A stretch of DNA of 28,918 nt, taken from NCBI GenBank assembly GCA_913042885.1, contig CAJWLW010000030.1:1-28918 (forward strand). Reading direction: 5' to 3'. Below are positions 16,666-24,380 of the stretch, piece by piece (positions within the stretch are counted from its first letter, which is position 1; the number at the start of each line of letters is the position of its first letter). The notes under the pieces were generated by a model. It did not search any database, was not told the DNA's origin, and worked only from the letters and a program-made list of their open reading frames with translations. Made by a program: the position numbers and the translations under genes. The DNA is from an uncultured Lentisphaeria bacterium (lineage in GTDB: Bacteria > Verrucomicrobiota > Lentisphaeria > JABSQK01 > CAJWLW01).

Positions 16666-17508
16666 ATGAGCCGACCGGACGAGGATGCCAGACGCGCTTA
16701 CTGGACGACATCGCTTGATGCTGCCAACGACCTCATGGAGCAGGTCATCGCCTATCGATACGAAGAGTCCGGTGAAGCGCTGGGCTCGATTCCTGATGCC
16801 ATGGCCGCGGCTGGGGTCGAGGTGCAGTTTTCCGACAGCCGCCTGGCCGACGAATTCGATCGTCTGTTTTATATCCGCGAGGGGCTGTTGGTGCACCTTA
16901 TTAATGCCGCCCGTGAAATGAACGAGCATGGCTGGATCTTGAAAATTGAGGATGGCTTTCGCACACAGGAAATGCAGACTCGCCTGGGACGCTCGCCGCG
17001 GACGTTCGATCAGGTTGTCCGGATGTGCGTCTGGGAGTGTCACGGCGAGGTGCCGCCACTCGACCTTCTGTTTAAGCGCGCCCGCGCGATGGTGGCGCAG
17101 AACCCGGTCTGCGGGACCCACACGCAGGGGGCTGCTGTCGATATTTCCGTTTACCGTCGGGATGACGGATCGGAGCTTTGTCGCGGCAAGCCGTACCTGG
17201 AAATGAGTGAAATCACGCCGATGCAGTCACCGTTTGTCACGGCTGAGCAGCGTACGAACCGTGAGCAGATCACTGAGGTCATGGAGCGCCATGGGTTCAT
17301 GCATTACCCAGGTGAATTCTGGCATTACAATCAGGGCGATGTACTCTATCAACTCCTTGTGAAATCCGACGCTCCCGGCCGTTATGGCCCGGTGCATTGG
17401 GATATGGCGGCCAACACGATCGCGCCGTATGATGATCCGTACGGGCGTTTGACCGATGAAGCGAAATTGGAATCTCTCCTGCATGAGGCACTGGCACGAA
17501 TTGCCTGA
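16666..17508 (+). CDS. VanX/DdpX-type D-Ala-D-Ala dipeptidase (peptidase M15D-like)
   Basis: The 280-residue protein has all zinc-dipeptidase signature residues: GFR with Arg99 (transition-state Arg), THTQGAAVD with His152 and Asp159, and PGEFWH with Glu217 and His220. These correspond to Arg71, His116, Asp123, Glu181 and His184 of VanX. It should hydrolyse D-alanyl-D-alanine or a related peptide, probably in recycling or use of cell-wall peptides. It is larger than VanX (202 residues), with an extra N-terminal helical part, and no signal peptide is visible. No vanA-type ligase or vanH is present, so it is not a vancomycin-resistance cluster. GGGGTG lies shortly before the ATG at 16666. It is followed by the lactonase gene after 66 bp. 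Confidence 0.82.
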   Translation: MSRPDEDARRAYWTTSLDAANDLMEQVIAYRYEESGEALGSIPDAMAAAGVEVQFSDSRLADEFDRLFYIREGLLVHLINAAREMNEHGWILKIEDGFRTQEMQTRLGRSPRTFDQVVRMCVWECHGEVPPLDLLFKRARAMVAQNPVCGTHTQGAAVDISVYRRDDGSELCRGKPYLEMSEITPMQSPFVTAEQRTNREQITEVMERHGFMHYPGEFWHYNQGDVLYQLLVKSDAPGRYGPVHWDMAANTIAPYDDPYGRLTDEAKLESLLHEALARIA

Positions 17509-17574
17509 TTGAGCAGGTGCGCACCGTGCCATATCGACTGAACACGCATCAAATCATAACCAGAGACCCAGATC

Positions 17575-18660
17575 ATGGCTGACAAACATCTCGTATTCGT
17601 AACAGCATGCGCAACCGGTGACGACGGTGCGATCCACGCTTTCCGTCTGGATACCGGCAGCGGTGCCCTGGAGCCATTACATCGTACAGGCGATCTTGAC
17701 AATGCGTTTTTCATCGCTCTTTCGCCCGACAGCAAATACCTGTATGCCACAGTGACGACCGGTGATTTCGATAGTGCGGAAGGTCAAACCGCGGCTTTCG
17801 AAATCGTTGACGACAGCGGCGAATTGAAGGAGTTGAATCGTCAGCCGTCGAAAGGCCTGTCGATGTGTTACGTCCGGGTTGATCCAACCGGCAAGGCCGT
17901 CGTCATCGCGAACTACACGAGCGGCGATGTCGGGTCGTACCCGGTGCAGGCCGACGGCTCGCTGGGAGAAATGCAATCATTTTTTCAGCACGAAGGTGCC
18001 AGCCTGGTCGATCCTGCACGGCAGGAGGCGGCGCACGCGCATTGCGCCGAGATCAGCCCCGACGGCAACTACATGTACGCCTGTGATCTGGGGGCCGACC
18101 AGATTCGCTGCTATCGTCTCGATGCTGCGACTGCGACTCTGACGCCCAATCTACAGCCGTACGTCCGCACTGTCGGCGGCGGCGGGCCGCGGCATTTTAC
18201 TTTCCACCCCAACGGTCGCTTTGCTTACGCGAACAATGAGCTGGCAAACTCTGTCAACGTCTTCAGTTACTGTGCTGATACGGGCATTCTCATCGAACGC
18301 CAAGTGATTTCTACGTTGCCCGACGACTTTGACGGTGAGAGCTATACCGCCGATATCAAGATCTCCCCGTGCGGTTCCTGGCTATACTGCACCAATCGCC
18401 TGCACGACAGTATTGCAGTCTACGGCATCGGCGAGGATGGCTGTCTCACCCTGGTGGAGGTCGTTTCGGGGCGGGGCAACTACACTCAGAATCTGGCGAT
18501 CACGCCGGACGGCGGTATTCTCCTGGCAGCGAACATCGACAGTGTAAATCACGGTGGAGCCAACCTCGTGGCATTCCGTATCGACGCTGCCACCGGCCGC
18601 TTGACAGCTGTGGGTGAAGCGATCCCGCTACCTCATCCTTCATGCATCATGATCGTGTGA
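17575..18660 (+). CDS. pgl: 6-phosphogluconolactonase-like beta-propeller (YbhE family)
   Basis: The 361-residue protein is a seven-bladed beta-propeller of the YbhE/Pgl family. It carries the family hallmark GGGPRHFTFHPNGRFAYANN (about residue 201 on) and repeated blade motifs such as SPDSKYLYATV, SPDGNYMYACD and SPCGSWLYCTN. Characterised members hydrolyse 6-phosphogluconolactone in the pentose-phosphate pathway, but the family also includes other lactonases and cycloisomerases, so the substrate is inferred. No signal peptide is seen, consistent with a cytosolic enzyme. The ribosome-binding site is weak. No zwf or gnd gene is next to it. It converges on the minus-strand glycosyltransferase gene, with 72 bp between the ends and no clear terminator. 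Confidence 0.82.
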   Translation: MADKHLVFVTACATGDDGAIHAFRLDTGSGALEPLHRTGDLDNAFFIALSPDSKYLYATVTTGDFDSAEGQTAAFEIVDDSGELKELNRQPSKGLSMCYVRVDPTGKAVVIANYTSGDVGSYPVQADGSLGEMQSFFQHEGASLVDPARQEAAHAHCAEISPDGNYMYACDLGADQIRCYRLDAATATLTPNLQPYVRTVGGGGPRHFTFHPNGRFAYANNELANSVNVFSYCADTGILIERQVISTLPDDFDGESYTADIKISPCGSWLYCTNRLHDSIAVYGIGEDGCLTLVEVVSGRGNYTQNLAITPDGGILLAANIDSVNHGGANLVAFRIDAATGRLTAVGEAIPLPHPSCIMIV

Positions 18661-18732
18661 GGGGAGGGGAGATGGATCAAGGGCAATGCCGAAGCCCTGG
18701 CAACTGATGAATACAGAATTCGAGTGCTGAAC

Positions 18733-20319
18733 TCAGCGCCGCACGCCTTCCCACAGGCGCAGTTTCATTTTTTTGTATTCGGTGATATCACTCAGTTCGT
18801 GCCATTCGTAGAACGGGGATATCGGCATACGGTGGCGGCCGAGGACGTAGACGTTTTTGGCACGTACCGGCAGGTCTTTGATGTTGTTGAGCCGGACGAC
18901 CCGGCGATTGAGATAGTAGCACTCGGATGGATAGAGGTCGTGGCCCGGTATGATTTCGTAGACCGTGATGCCGGGCGGCAGGCTTGTGGAAAAACCGTGG
19001 GCAAAGTCGCGGCTGTGGCTGTTGTAGAGGTGGTTGTAGACCTGGAAACTGCCGACAGCGGTGAGTTGTACGGCCATCACGGATCCGGCAACCAGCAGCC
19101 AGACGGGTGCTTTGCGACGGTTAAGCCAGACGGCGGTGACAATGCCGGCGGCGGCGAGCATACATCCACTGGTGACCAGAATCATCGGGGTCGGGACCTG
19201 CCAGGTAATCACCTGCAGGCGGAGCAGCACACCGGTCACTGCCGTGGCGATAATGCCGGCAACAGCGATACCGGACAACGCCAGGGGCAGCATGCGCAGT
19301 TGGCGGCTGTAGCGGCGGATCAGCAGTTGGTAGTTCATACCCAGTAGGATCGCTACCGGTCCGATCAGTGGCAGCAGCACCTTCGAGTCACTGGCAGGAA
19401 TGATCCAGAAAAAATAGAACAGCGAGTAGACGATAGTTCGCAGATATTGGCACAGCACCGGATTCTTCTCGAGTGGGTGGAAAGCCGCACAGAATCCCGG
19501 CCATGCGAGGAAGACCCAGGGTAGGAAGCCGATCACCGCACGCAGCGGAAATTCGACGACCCGGCGCAGGTAGCCGACTGCATGCTCAGCGGGCGTAAAC
19601 TCTTGAAACACCCGCACGACCTCTTCTTTGACGAATGGCACCAGCAGCAGCCAACAGATCATGCCGATAAGCAGAACTGCCAGCGGAAACAGATGCTCCA
19701 GTTTCCAGAGACGCCGGATGATCTTCAGCGGACGCCGCATAAGCAGCAGCGGGAAATAGAAGAAGAACAGTGCCTGGATTCCACCTGTTAACAGGGCACA
19801 TACCAGCAGCAGGTGTGCAGTGCTCCAGGCGTACATCCAGCGCTTGCGCTCGCGACTGAGAAGGTAAAAGGAGATCCAGGCGGCATTGATGAAGAGGGCG
19901 AACAGCATGTCGTTCTCGGCGACGCCGCCGATGTAAATGGCCGCCAGGCTCAAACACACTGCAGCACCCGTGGCGAGCGCCCCGCCGCCGGGAACCGTGC
20001 GACGCACGGTAAACATGCATATCAATGCCAGTAGCACGGCGGGCAGGATGCCGACCAGTCGGATGGTGGCTTCGTTCAGTCCCACGGTCATTGAAATCAA
20101 ACTCAACATCCAGGCGCACATGGGCGCAACCAGAATGGCGGAACCCTGGAAATGCGGTGTCACGAAATCGTTGTTATGCAGCATCTCCCGGGCGATTGTC
20201 GCGTGCAGCGCTTCTTCGTGCGAGAGTTCGGGCAGGAACATCGCGGGCACGGAAAGAAGCAGGAACGCGCCGATCAGGAGCGTGACGTGCGTTGGGGAGG
20301 TACCGGATTCGGTGTGCAT
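18733..20319 (-). CDS. ArnT/PMT-like membrane glycosyltransferase
   Basis: The 528-residue protein has about 11 or 12 membrane helices and the fold of the ArnT/PMT family (GT83/GT39), which transfers a sugar from a polyprenyl-phosphate donor outside the inner membrane. After the first helix it has ELSHEEALHATIAREMLHNN (31-50), matching the family's acidic loop with the catalytic Glu/Asp. Later come AENDMLF and the SDSKVLLPLIGP segment that resembles the KLP-type donor-site region. Family members modify lipid A or proteins, but neither donor nor acceptor can be named here. AGGA precedes the ATG at 20319. It stands alone between the lactonase gene (convergent) and the hisI group (divergent). 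Confidence 0.72.
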   Translation of the reverse strand: MHTESGTSPTHVTLLIGAFLLLSVPAMFLPELSHEEALHATIAREMLHNNDFVTPHFQGSAILVAPMCAWMLSLISMTVGLNEATIRLVGILPAVLLALICMFTVRRTVPGGGALATGAAVCLSLAAIYIGGVAENDMLFALFINAAWISFYLLSRERKRWMYAWSTAHLLLVCALLTGGIQALFFFYFPLLLMRRPLKIIRRLWKLEHLFPLAVLLIGMICWLLLVPFVKEEVVRVFQEFTPAEHAVGYLRRVVEFPLRAVIGFLPWVFLAWPGFCAAFHPLEKNPVLCQYLRTIVYSLFYFFWIIPASDSKVLLPLIGPVAILLGMNYQLLIRRYSRQLRMLPLALSGIAVAGIIATAVTGVLLRLQVITWQVPTPMILVTSGCMLAAAGIVTAVWLNRRKAPVWLLVAGSVMAVQLTAVGSFQVYNHLYNSHSRDFAHGFSTSLPPGITVYEIIPGHDLYPSECYYLNRRVVRLNNIKDLPVRAKNVYVLGRHRMPISPFYEWHELSDITEYKKMKLRLWEGVRR

Positions 20320-20652
20320 GGGGGAATCCTGGCAGGACTACTCGGGATTTTCGCCGGAAACCCGGCAGGCAGCGTGGGGTATTTGCGTGACAAAACGATG
20401 TATCTAACTTACTGACGTGCAGTTGGCATATCAACAATTGCACCAGGATTTGTCGTTGCACGGTGGGGATTTCCTGCTATGTTTACATGTTGGCGGTTCG
20501 CCACGGCTTGGTCGAGTGAATGGACAGTTGGCGTCGGTTTTCAAAGGTCAGAGTTCCGAAGTTCGATTTCATCCTTTACGTTTTATTCGTCTGTTGCCGG
20601 GTTTTCTTTCGAAACGAACTGCGAGTTGTCGGGTTATAATTTCGGGGTTGTC
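20320..20652. other. 333-bp divergent gap, glycosyltransferase to hisI
   Basis: No gene is supported. A frame reaching back to 20479 joins hisI, but its first 58 residues have no family resemblance and the hisI start is clear. The only sharp promoter signal is the TATAAT at 20635-20640. No T-box or histidine leader peptide (a run of His codons) is visible. Confidence 0.5.
20635..20640 (+). promoter_or_regulatory. Consensus -10 box just before hisI
   Basis: TATAAT is a perfect -10 hexamer, ending 12 bases before the hisI ATG at 20653. Transcription from it would start around 20646-20648, giving a nearly leaderless hisI message. No good -35 element lies 15-19 bases upstream, so its use as a promoter is uncertain. 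Confidence 0.35.
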
Positions 20653-21033
20653 ATGGTAGAACTGGATTTTTCCAAATCAGAAGACGGCCTGATTCCGGCC
20701 ATCGCACAGGATTTCGAAACGGGGGAAGTGTTGATGCTTGCCTTCATCAACGATCAGGCCTGGCAGCATACCCTGGAAACCGGCAATGCCACCTACTGGT
20801 CACGTTCGCGCGGCAAATTGTGGGTCAAGGGCGAAAGCTCGGGCAACGTGCAAAAGATCAAGGAAATCCTTGTCGACTGCGACGCCGATGCCGTGGTTTA
20901 CAAGATCGAGCAGGTCGGTGGCGCTGCCTGCCATACCGGCTACCGCACCTGCTTCTATCGCCGTGTTGACGGGGACGACCTGGACGCTGTCGGCGATCCG
21001 GTATTTGACCCCGATGAAGTGTATGGTAAATAG
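20653..21033 (+). CDS. hisI: Phosphoribosyl-AMP cyclohydrolase, histidine biosynthesis
   Basis: HisI opens the purine ring of phosphoribosyl-AMP, an early step in histidine synthesis. The 126-residue protein is the stand-alone form, without the HisE pyrophosphatase domain. It has the substrate loop [18 protein letters not shown] and the metal-binding sequence DCDADA (76-81), with Cys93, His94 and Cys100 in the [13 protein letters not shown] region, as expected for the Zn/Mg enzyme. The start ATG at 20653 matches the family length; an upstream extension is not supported. GGGGTT, a weak ribosome-binding site, precedes it. It is followed by hisG after 51 bp; the rest of the pathway is not in the window. 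Confidence 0.94.
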   Translation: MVELDFSKSEDGLIPAIAQDFETGEVLMLAFINDQAWQHTLETGNATYWSRSRGKLWVKGESSGNVQKIKEILVDCDADAVVYKIEQVGGAACHTGYRTCFYRRVDGDDLDAVGDPVFDPDEVYGK

Positions 21034-21084
21034 GTCTTAAATGAACGGTGGCCAGCGGCCATCGCCAAAAGGGAAACAGATTTC

Positions 21085-21957
21085 ATGGATAAACTGCAAC
21101 TGGGCATTCCAAAAGGCAGTCTGCAGGACAGTACGGTTGAAATGTTCGGCAAGGCGGGTTATCGCATCACCGTCAGTTCGCGCTCGTACTATCCCAGCAT
21201 CGACGACCCGGAGATCGAGTGTATGCTGATCCGGGCACAGGAGATGGCACGGTACGTCGATGAAGGCATCCTCGATGCCGGACTCACGGGCCACGACTGG
21301 GTGGTTGAATCCGGCGCCGAAGTCGTCGAAGTCGCGGAGCTCATCTATGGCAAGGTTGGCCGCCGGCCGTTGCGTTGGGTGTTGGCAGTGCCTGAGGACT
21401 CGCCGATCCGCGGCCCGCAGGATTTGCAGGGAAAGCGTATTGCCACCGAAGCGGTCGGCATGACCGAACGCTACCTGGCCGAACACAACGTCGAAGCCAG
21501 CATCGAATTCAGCTGGGGCGCGACCGAGGTGAAGCCGCCGCGTTTGGCCGATGCCATCGTCGAGATCACGGAGACCGGCTCGTCACTGCGCGCCAACAAC
21601 CTCAAGATCATCGACACATTGTGTACATCGACGACCCGTTTGATCGCCAACGAGGCCGCCTGGAAGGACGAGTTCAAATCGCGCAAGATCAAGCGCCTGT
21701 CGATGCTGCTGCAAGCCGTGCTGAATGCGGAAAGCCGCGTTGGTCTTATGCTCAACGTGCGCAAGAGCGATATCAACAAAGTCCTCGATATGCTGCCGGC
21801 CCTGCGGCGCCCGACCGTGTCGCCTCTGGTCGACGAGGATTGGGTGGCGCTGACCACGATCGTTGACGAGTATGTGGTGCGAGATCAAATCCCGAACCTG
21901 AAAGAAGCCGGGGCTGAGGGGATTGTCGAATATCCACTCAATAAAATCGTTGAGTGA
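21085..21957 (+). CDS. hisG: ATP phosphoribosyltransferase, long form
   Basis: HisG joins ATP and PRPP to start histidine biosynthesis and is usually inhibited by histidine. The 290-residue length and C-terminal ACT-like domain (from about residue 215) identify the long, self-regulated form, so no HisZ is needed. Clear motifs are [20 protein letters not shown] (residues 6-25), AGLTGHDW, and [17 protein letters not shown], the PRPP-binding signature. GGGAAA lies upstream of the ATG. A small hairpin (TGGCC AGC GGCCA, 21048-21060) lies between hisI and hisG. The next gene, for a lipoprotein, begins four bases after the hisG stop. Confidence 0.95.
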   Translation: MDKLQLGIPKGSLQDSTVEMFGKAGYRITVSSRSYYPSIDDPEIECMLIRAQEMARYVDEGILDAGLTGHDWVVESGAEVVEVAELIYGKVGRRPLRWVLAVPEDSPIRGPQDLQGKRIATEAVGMTERYLAEHNVEASIEFSWGATEVKPPRLADAIVEITETGSSLRANNLKIIDTLCTSTTRLIANEAAWKDEFKSRKIKRLSMLLQAVLNAESRVGLMLNVRKSDINKVLDMLPALRRPTVSPLVDEDWVALTTIVDEYVVRDQIPNLKEAGAEGIVEYPLNKIVE

Positions 21958-21961
21958 CACC

Positions 21962-22552
21962 ATGAACAGCAACCGGTTTTTTGGTGGAATCCTGTGTGCT
22001 CTCATCGCCTGCCTGCTCACCGGTTGCGGCAAAGGGACGGCGCCTTCCGAGTCCGCCGATGAGCCACAATCGAACCAGGCGACAGAAGGTTCAGGGACGC
22101 AAACGGCCGAAAAGCCTACGAAGTACCACTATGTGATCGAAGTCGAAGCAGCCAAAAACCTGAGTGGGTCGATGACGATCGCCGATGACCCGGACGTCGG
22201 CGGTGGCAAGTTTGTGTATATACCTGCGAGAGACAAGAACGCTGAACCTACTGGTCGCCTCGAAGTCACACTGGACGTGCCGGTGAAGGGGGAAGCCTAT
22301 TTCTGGTTCCGCACCTTGTGGAAGAGCGAATGCAACAACTCTGTGTTTCTGCAGGTGCCGGGACGGCCGAGAATTGAGGTTGGCGAGGACGGCAACTACA
22401 AGCGCTGGCACTGGGTCAGAGTCCCCGGCTCGGTGCCGTTGGAGGATGGCAGCCAGAAAATCGTGATTGCCGAACGTGAAGACGACGTGGGTATCGATCA
22501 GATCGTGGTGACGACTAATGAACGATTCGTCCCCGTCGAGATCGAAGAGTAA
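21962..22552 (+). CDS. Lipoprotein with a CBM6/35-like beta domain
   Basis: The 196-residue protein starts with a lipoprotein signal ending in the lipobox LLTGC (Cys22), then a Ser/Glu/Thr-rich spacer. From about residue 55 it holds a beta-rich domain: YVIEVEAAKNL at its start, YIPARDKN, AYFWFRTLW, and DDVGIDQIVVTTNERFVPVE at its end. That pattern (an opening E-A-E-like strand and a closing G-I-D-x-I-V-V-T-T strand) resembles family 6/35 carbohydrate-binding modules. It may bind sugar at the outer or inner membrane, but no catalytic domain is attached. Its start is four bases from the hisG stop and its end is 22 bases from parE, so it is embedded in that transcription unit. The start at 21962 is set by the signal peptide. 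Confidence 0.65.
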   Translation: MNSNRFFGGILCALIACLLTGCGKGTAPSESADEPQSNQATEGSGTQTAEKPTKYHYVIEVEAAKNLSGSMTIADDPDVGGGKFVYIPARDKNAEPTGRLEVTLDVPVKGEAYFWFRTLWKSECNNSVFLQVPGRPRIEVGEDGNYKRWHWVRVPGSVPLEDGSQKIVIAEREDDVGIDQIVVTTNERFVPVEIEE

Positions 22553-22574
22553 AGAAACCTGAACCCGCAGGACC

Positions 22575-24374
22575 ATGCCGAAAACAAAACACAACTACGA
22601 CGAAAGCAAACTCAAGAAACTCAGTTCCCTCGAGCATATTCGTCTGCGCCCCGGTATGTACATCGGCCGCATGGGTAACGGCAATCACACAGACGACGGC
22701 ATCTACGTGCTGTTCAAGGAAGTGGTCGACAACGGCATCGACGAGTACATCATGGGTTACGGCAAGAAGATCGAGGTCAGAGTCGAGGACACCGCCGTTG
22801 AAGTCCGCGATTACGGGCGGGGTATCCCGCAGGGTAAGCTGGTGGAGTGTGTCACGGAGATCAATTTCGGCGGGAAGTTCAACGACGATGTATTCCAATT
22901 TTCGGTCGGCATGAATGGCGTCGGCCTCAAGGCGGTCAATGGGTTGTCATCGAATTTTGTCGTGACTTCGTACCGCGACGGCAAGTTCAAGCGTGCGACT
23001 TTCGCAAGCGGCAAGTTGAAGGACCAGACGCGCGGTAAGACCTCGGAAGAAGACGGCACCAGCGTGCGTTTCGTACCGGATCTCAAGTTGTTCCCGAAGT
23101 ACAAGTTCAACCGCAATTTCATGAACCGTCGACTGTGGAACTATGCGTACCTCAACAGCGGCCTGTCCCTGCATCTGGACGGTAAGCGTATTCACTCGCG
23201 CAACGGCCTGTTCGATCTGCTGTCGGAAAAGGTCGAAGGTGATTCGCTGTATGACATCGTGCATCACCGCGAAGTGATGATGGAGTTCGCGTTTTGCCAC
23301 ACCAGCAATTTCGGGGAGACTTACTATTCCTTCGTCAACGGCCAATACACCAACGACGGCGGTACGCACCAATCTGGTTTCCGCGAGGGCATCCTCAAGG
23401 GGGTTTCGGAATACGCCCGCAAATCGCTCGAAGGCGATGATGTGCGCAACGGCATCTTCGGCGCCATTTCCATTAAGCTCAAGGAACCGATCTTCGAGTC
23501 GCAGACCAAGAACAAACTCGGTAACACCGAAATTCGCACAGACCTGGTGAAGAAGGTCAAGGACGCGGTGGCCAAGTATCTGTTCCAGCACAAGGACGTC
23601 GCCGACATTCTGATGGAGAAGATCTCGCAGAACGAGAAGATGCGCAAGGAGATCCAAGCGGTCAAGAGGGCGAGCAAGGAGAAGGCGAAGAAGCTGTCGC
23701 TGAAGATTCCCAAACTGCGTGACAGCAAGTATCACCTGAATGATCACTCGAAGCACGGCACCGAAACCATGATTTTTCTGGCGGAGGGTGACTCGGCTGT
23801 CGGCCCGATGATCAGTAGCCGCGATGTTCATCGGCAAGCCATTTTCCCGCTCAAGGGCAAGCCGCTTAACTGTTACGGCAAAAAACGGGATCTCATCATC
23901 AGTAACGACGAGTTCTACTGCATCATGCGCGCGCTTAACATCGAGGACGGTCTCGAGGGGTTGCGCTATGAAAAAGTCATCATCGCCACCGATGCCGATG
24001 ACGACGGCATGCACATCCGAAATCTGCTGCTGACGTACTTTCTCTATTACTTCAAAGAGTTGATCATGTCCGACCACCTCTACATCCTCGAGACGCCGCT
24101 GTTCAAGGTGCGCGACAAGAATTCAACAGTTTATTGCTACGACGAGGAAGAACGTGACCAATCGCTGGAGACGCTCGGCGGCAAGCCGGAGATCACGCGT
24201 TTCAAAGGCCTCGGAGAAATCTCGCCGAAAGAATTCGGACAGTTCATCGGTGACGATATGCGCCTGACGAAAGTGTCGATCGACAAAATCCACGAAGTCG
24301 GTGAACTGCTCGAATTTTTCATGGGCAGCAATACCCCGGAGCGACGCGAATTCATTATGCAGAACCTGATTTGA
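22575..24374 (+). CDS. parE: Type IIA topoisomerase B subunit, ParE-like
   Basis: This is the ATPase/TOPRIM subunit of topoisomerase IV (or a gyrase relative), and it works with the next gene product to pass DNA duplexes through each other. The 599-residue protein has the GHKL ATPase motifs (LRPGMYIG, KEVVDNGIDE with Glu49 and Asn53, SVGMNGVGLKAVNGLS), the transducer domain and the TOPRIM motifs LAEGDSA (about 402-408) and DADDDG (about 473-478), then FKGLGEISPKEF. The short length and GMYIGRMGNG style match ParE-type proteins of Bacteroidetes, Chlamydiae and PVC relatives rather than E. coli GyrB. AGGA lies close to the ATG. It is spaced seven bases from parC. Confidence 0.9.
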   Translation: MPKTKHNYDESKLKKLSSLEHIRLRPGMYIGRMGNGNHTDDGIYVLFKEVVDNGIDEYIMGYGKKIEVRVEDTAVEVRDYGRGIPQGKLVECVTEINFGGKFNDDVFQFSVGMNGVGLKAVNGLSSNFVVTSYRDGKFKRATFASGKLKDQTRGKTSEEDGTSVRFVPDLKLFPKYKFNRNFMNRRLWNYAYLNSGLSLHLDGKRIHSRNGLFDLLSEKVEGDSLYDIVHHREVMMEFAFCHTSNFGETYYSFVNGQYTNDGGTHQSGFREGILKGVSEYARKSLEGDDVRNGIFGAISIKLKEPIFESQTKNKLGNTEIRTDLVKKVKDAVAKYLFQHKDVADILMEKISQNEKMRKEIQAVKRASKEKAKKLSLKIPKLRDSKYHLNDHSKHGTETMIFLAEGDSAVGPMISSRDVHRQAIFPLKGKPLNCYGKKRDLIISNDEFYCIMRALNIEDGLEGLRYEKVIIATDADDDGMHIRNLLLTYFLYYFKELIMSDHLYILETPLFKVRDKNSTVYCYDEEERDQSLETLGGKPEITRFKGLGEISPKEFGQFIGDDMRLTKVSIDKIHEVGELLEFFMGSNTPERREFIMQNLI

Positions 24375-24380
24375 GGAACC

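Noticed and set aside
16666..17508. Vancomycin-resistance cluster.
   Set aside because: The dipeptidase is VanX-like, but no ligase, dehydrogenase or two-component genes of a van cluster are present.
18724..19347. Plus-strand frame of 207 codons opposite the glycosyltransferase gene.
   Set aside because: It is antisense to a protein with an intact membrane-helix pattern and family motifs, and has no ribosome-binding site.
20479..20652. N-terminal extension of hisI by 58 codons.
   Set aside because: The extension has no similarity to HisI and the family begins at the Met at 20653.
22947..24077. Long minus-strand frame of 376 codons opposite parE.
   Set aside because: It overlaps parE completely and shows no family motifs; parE is certain.
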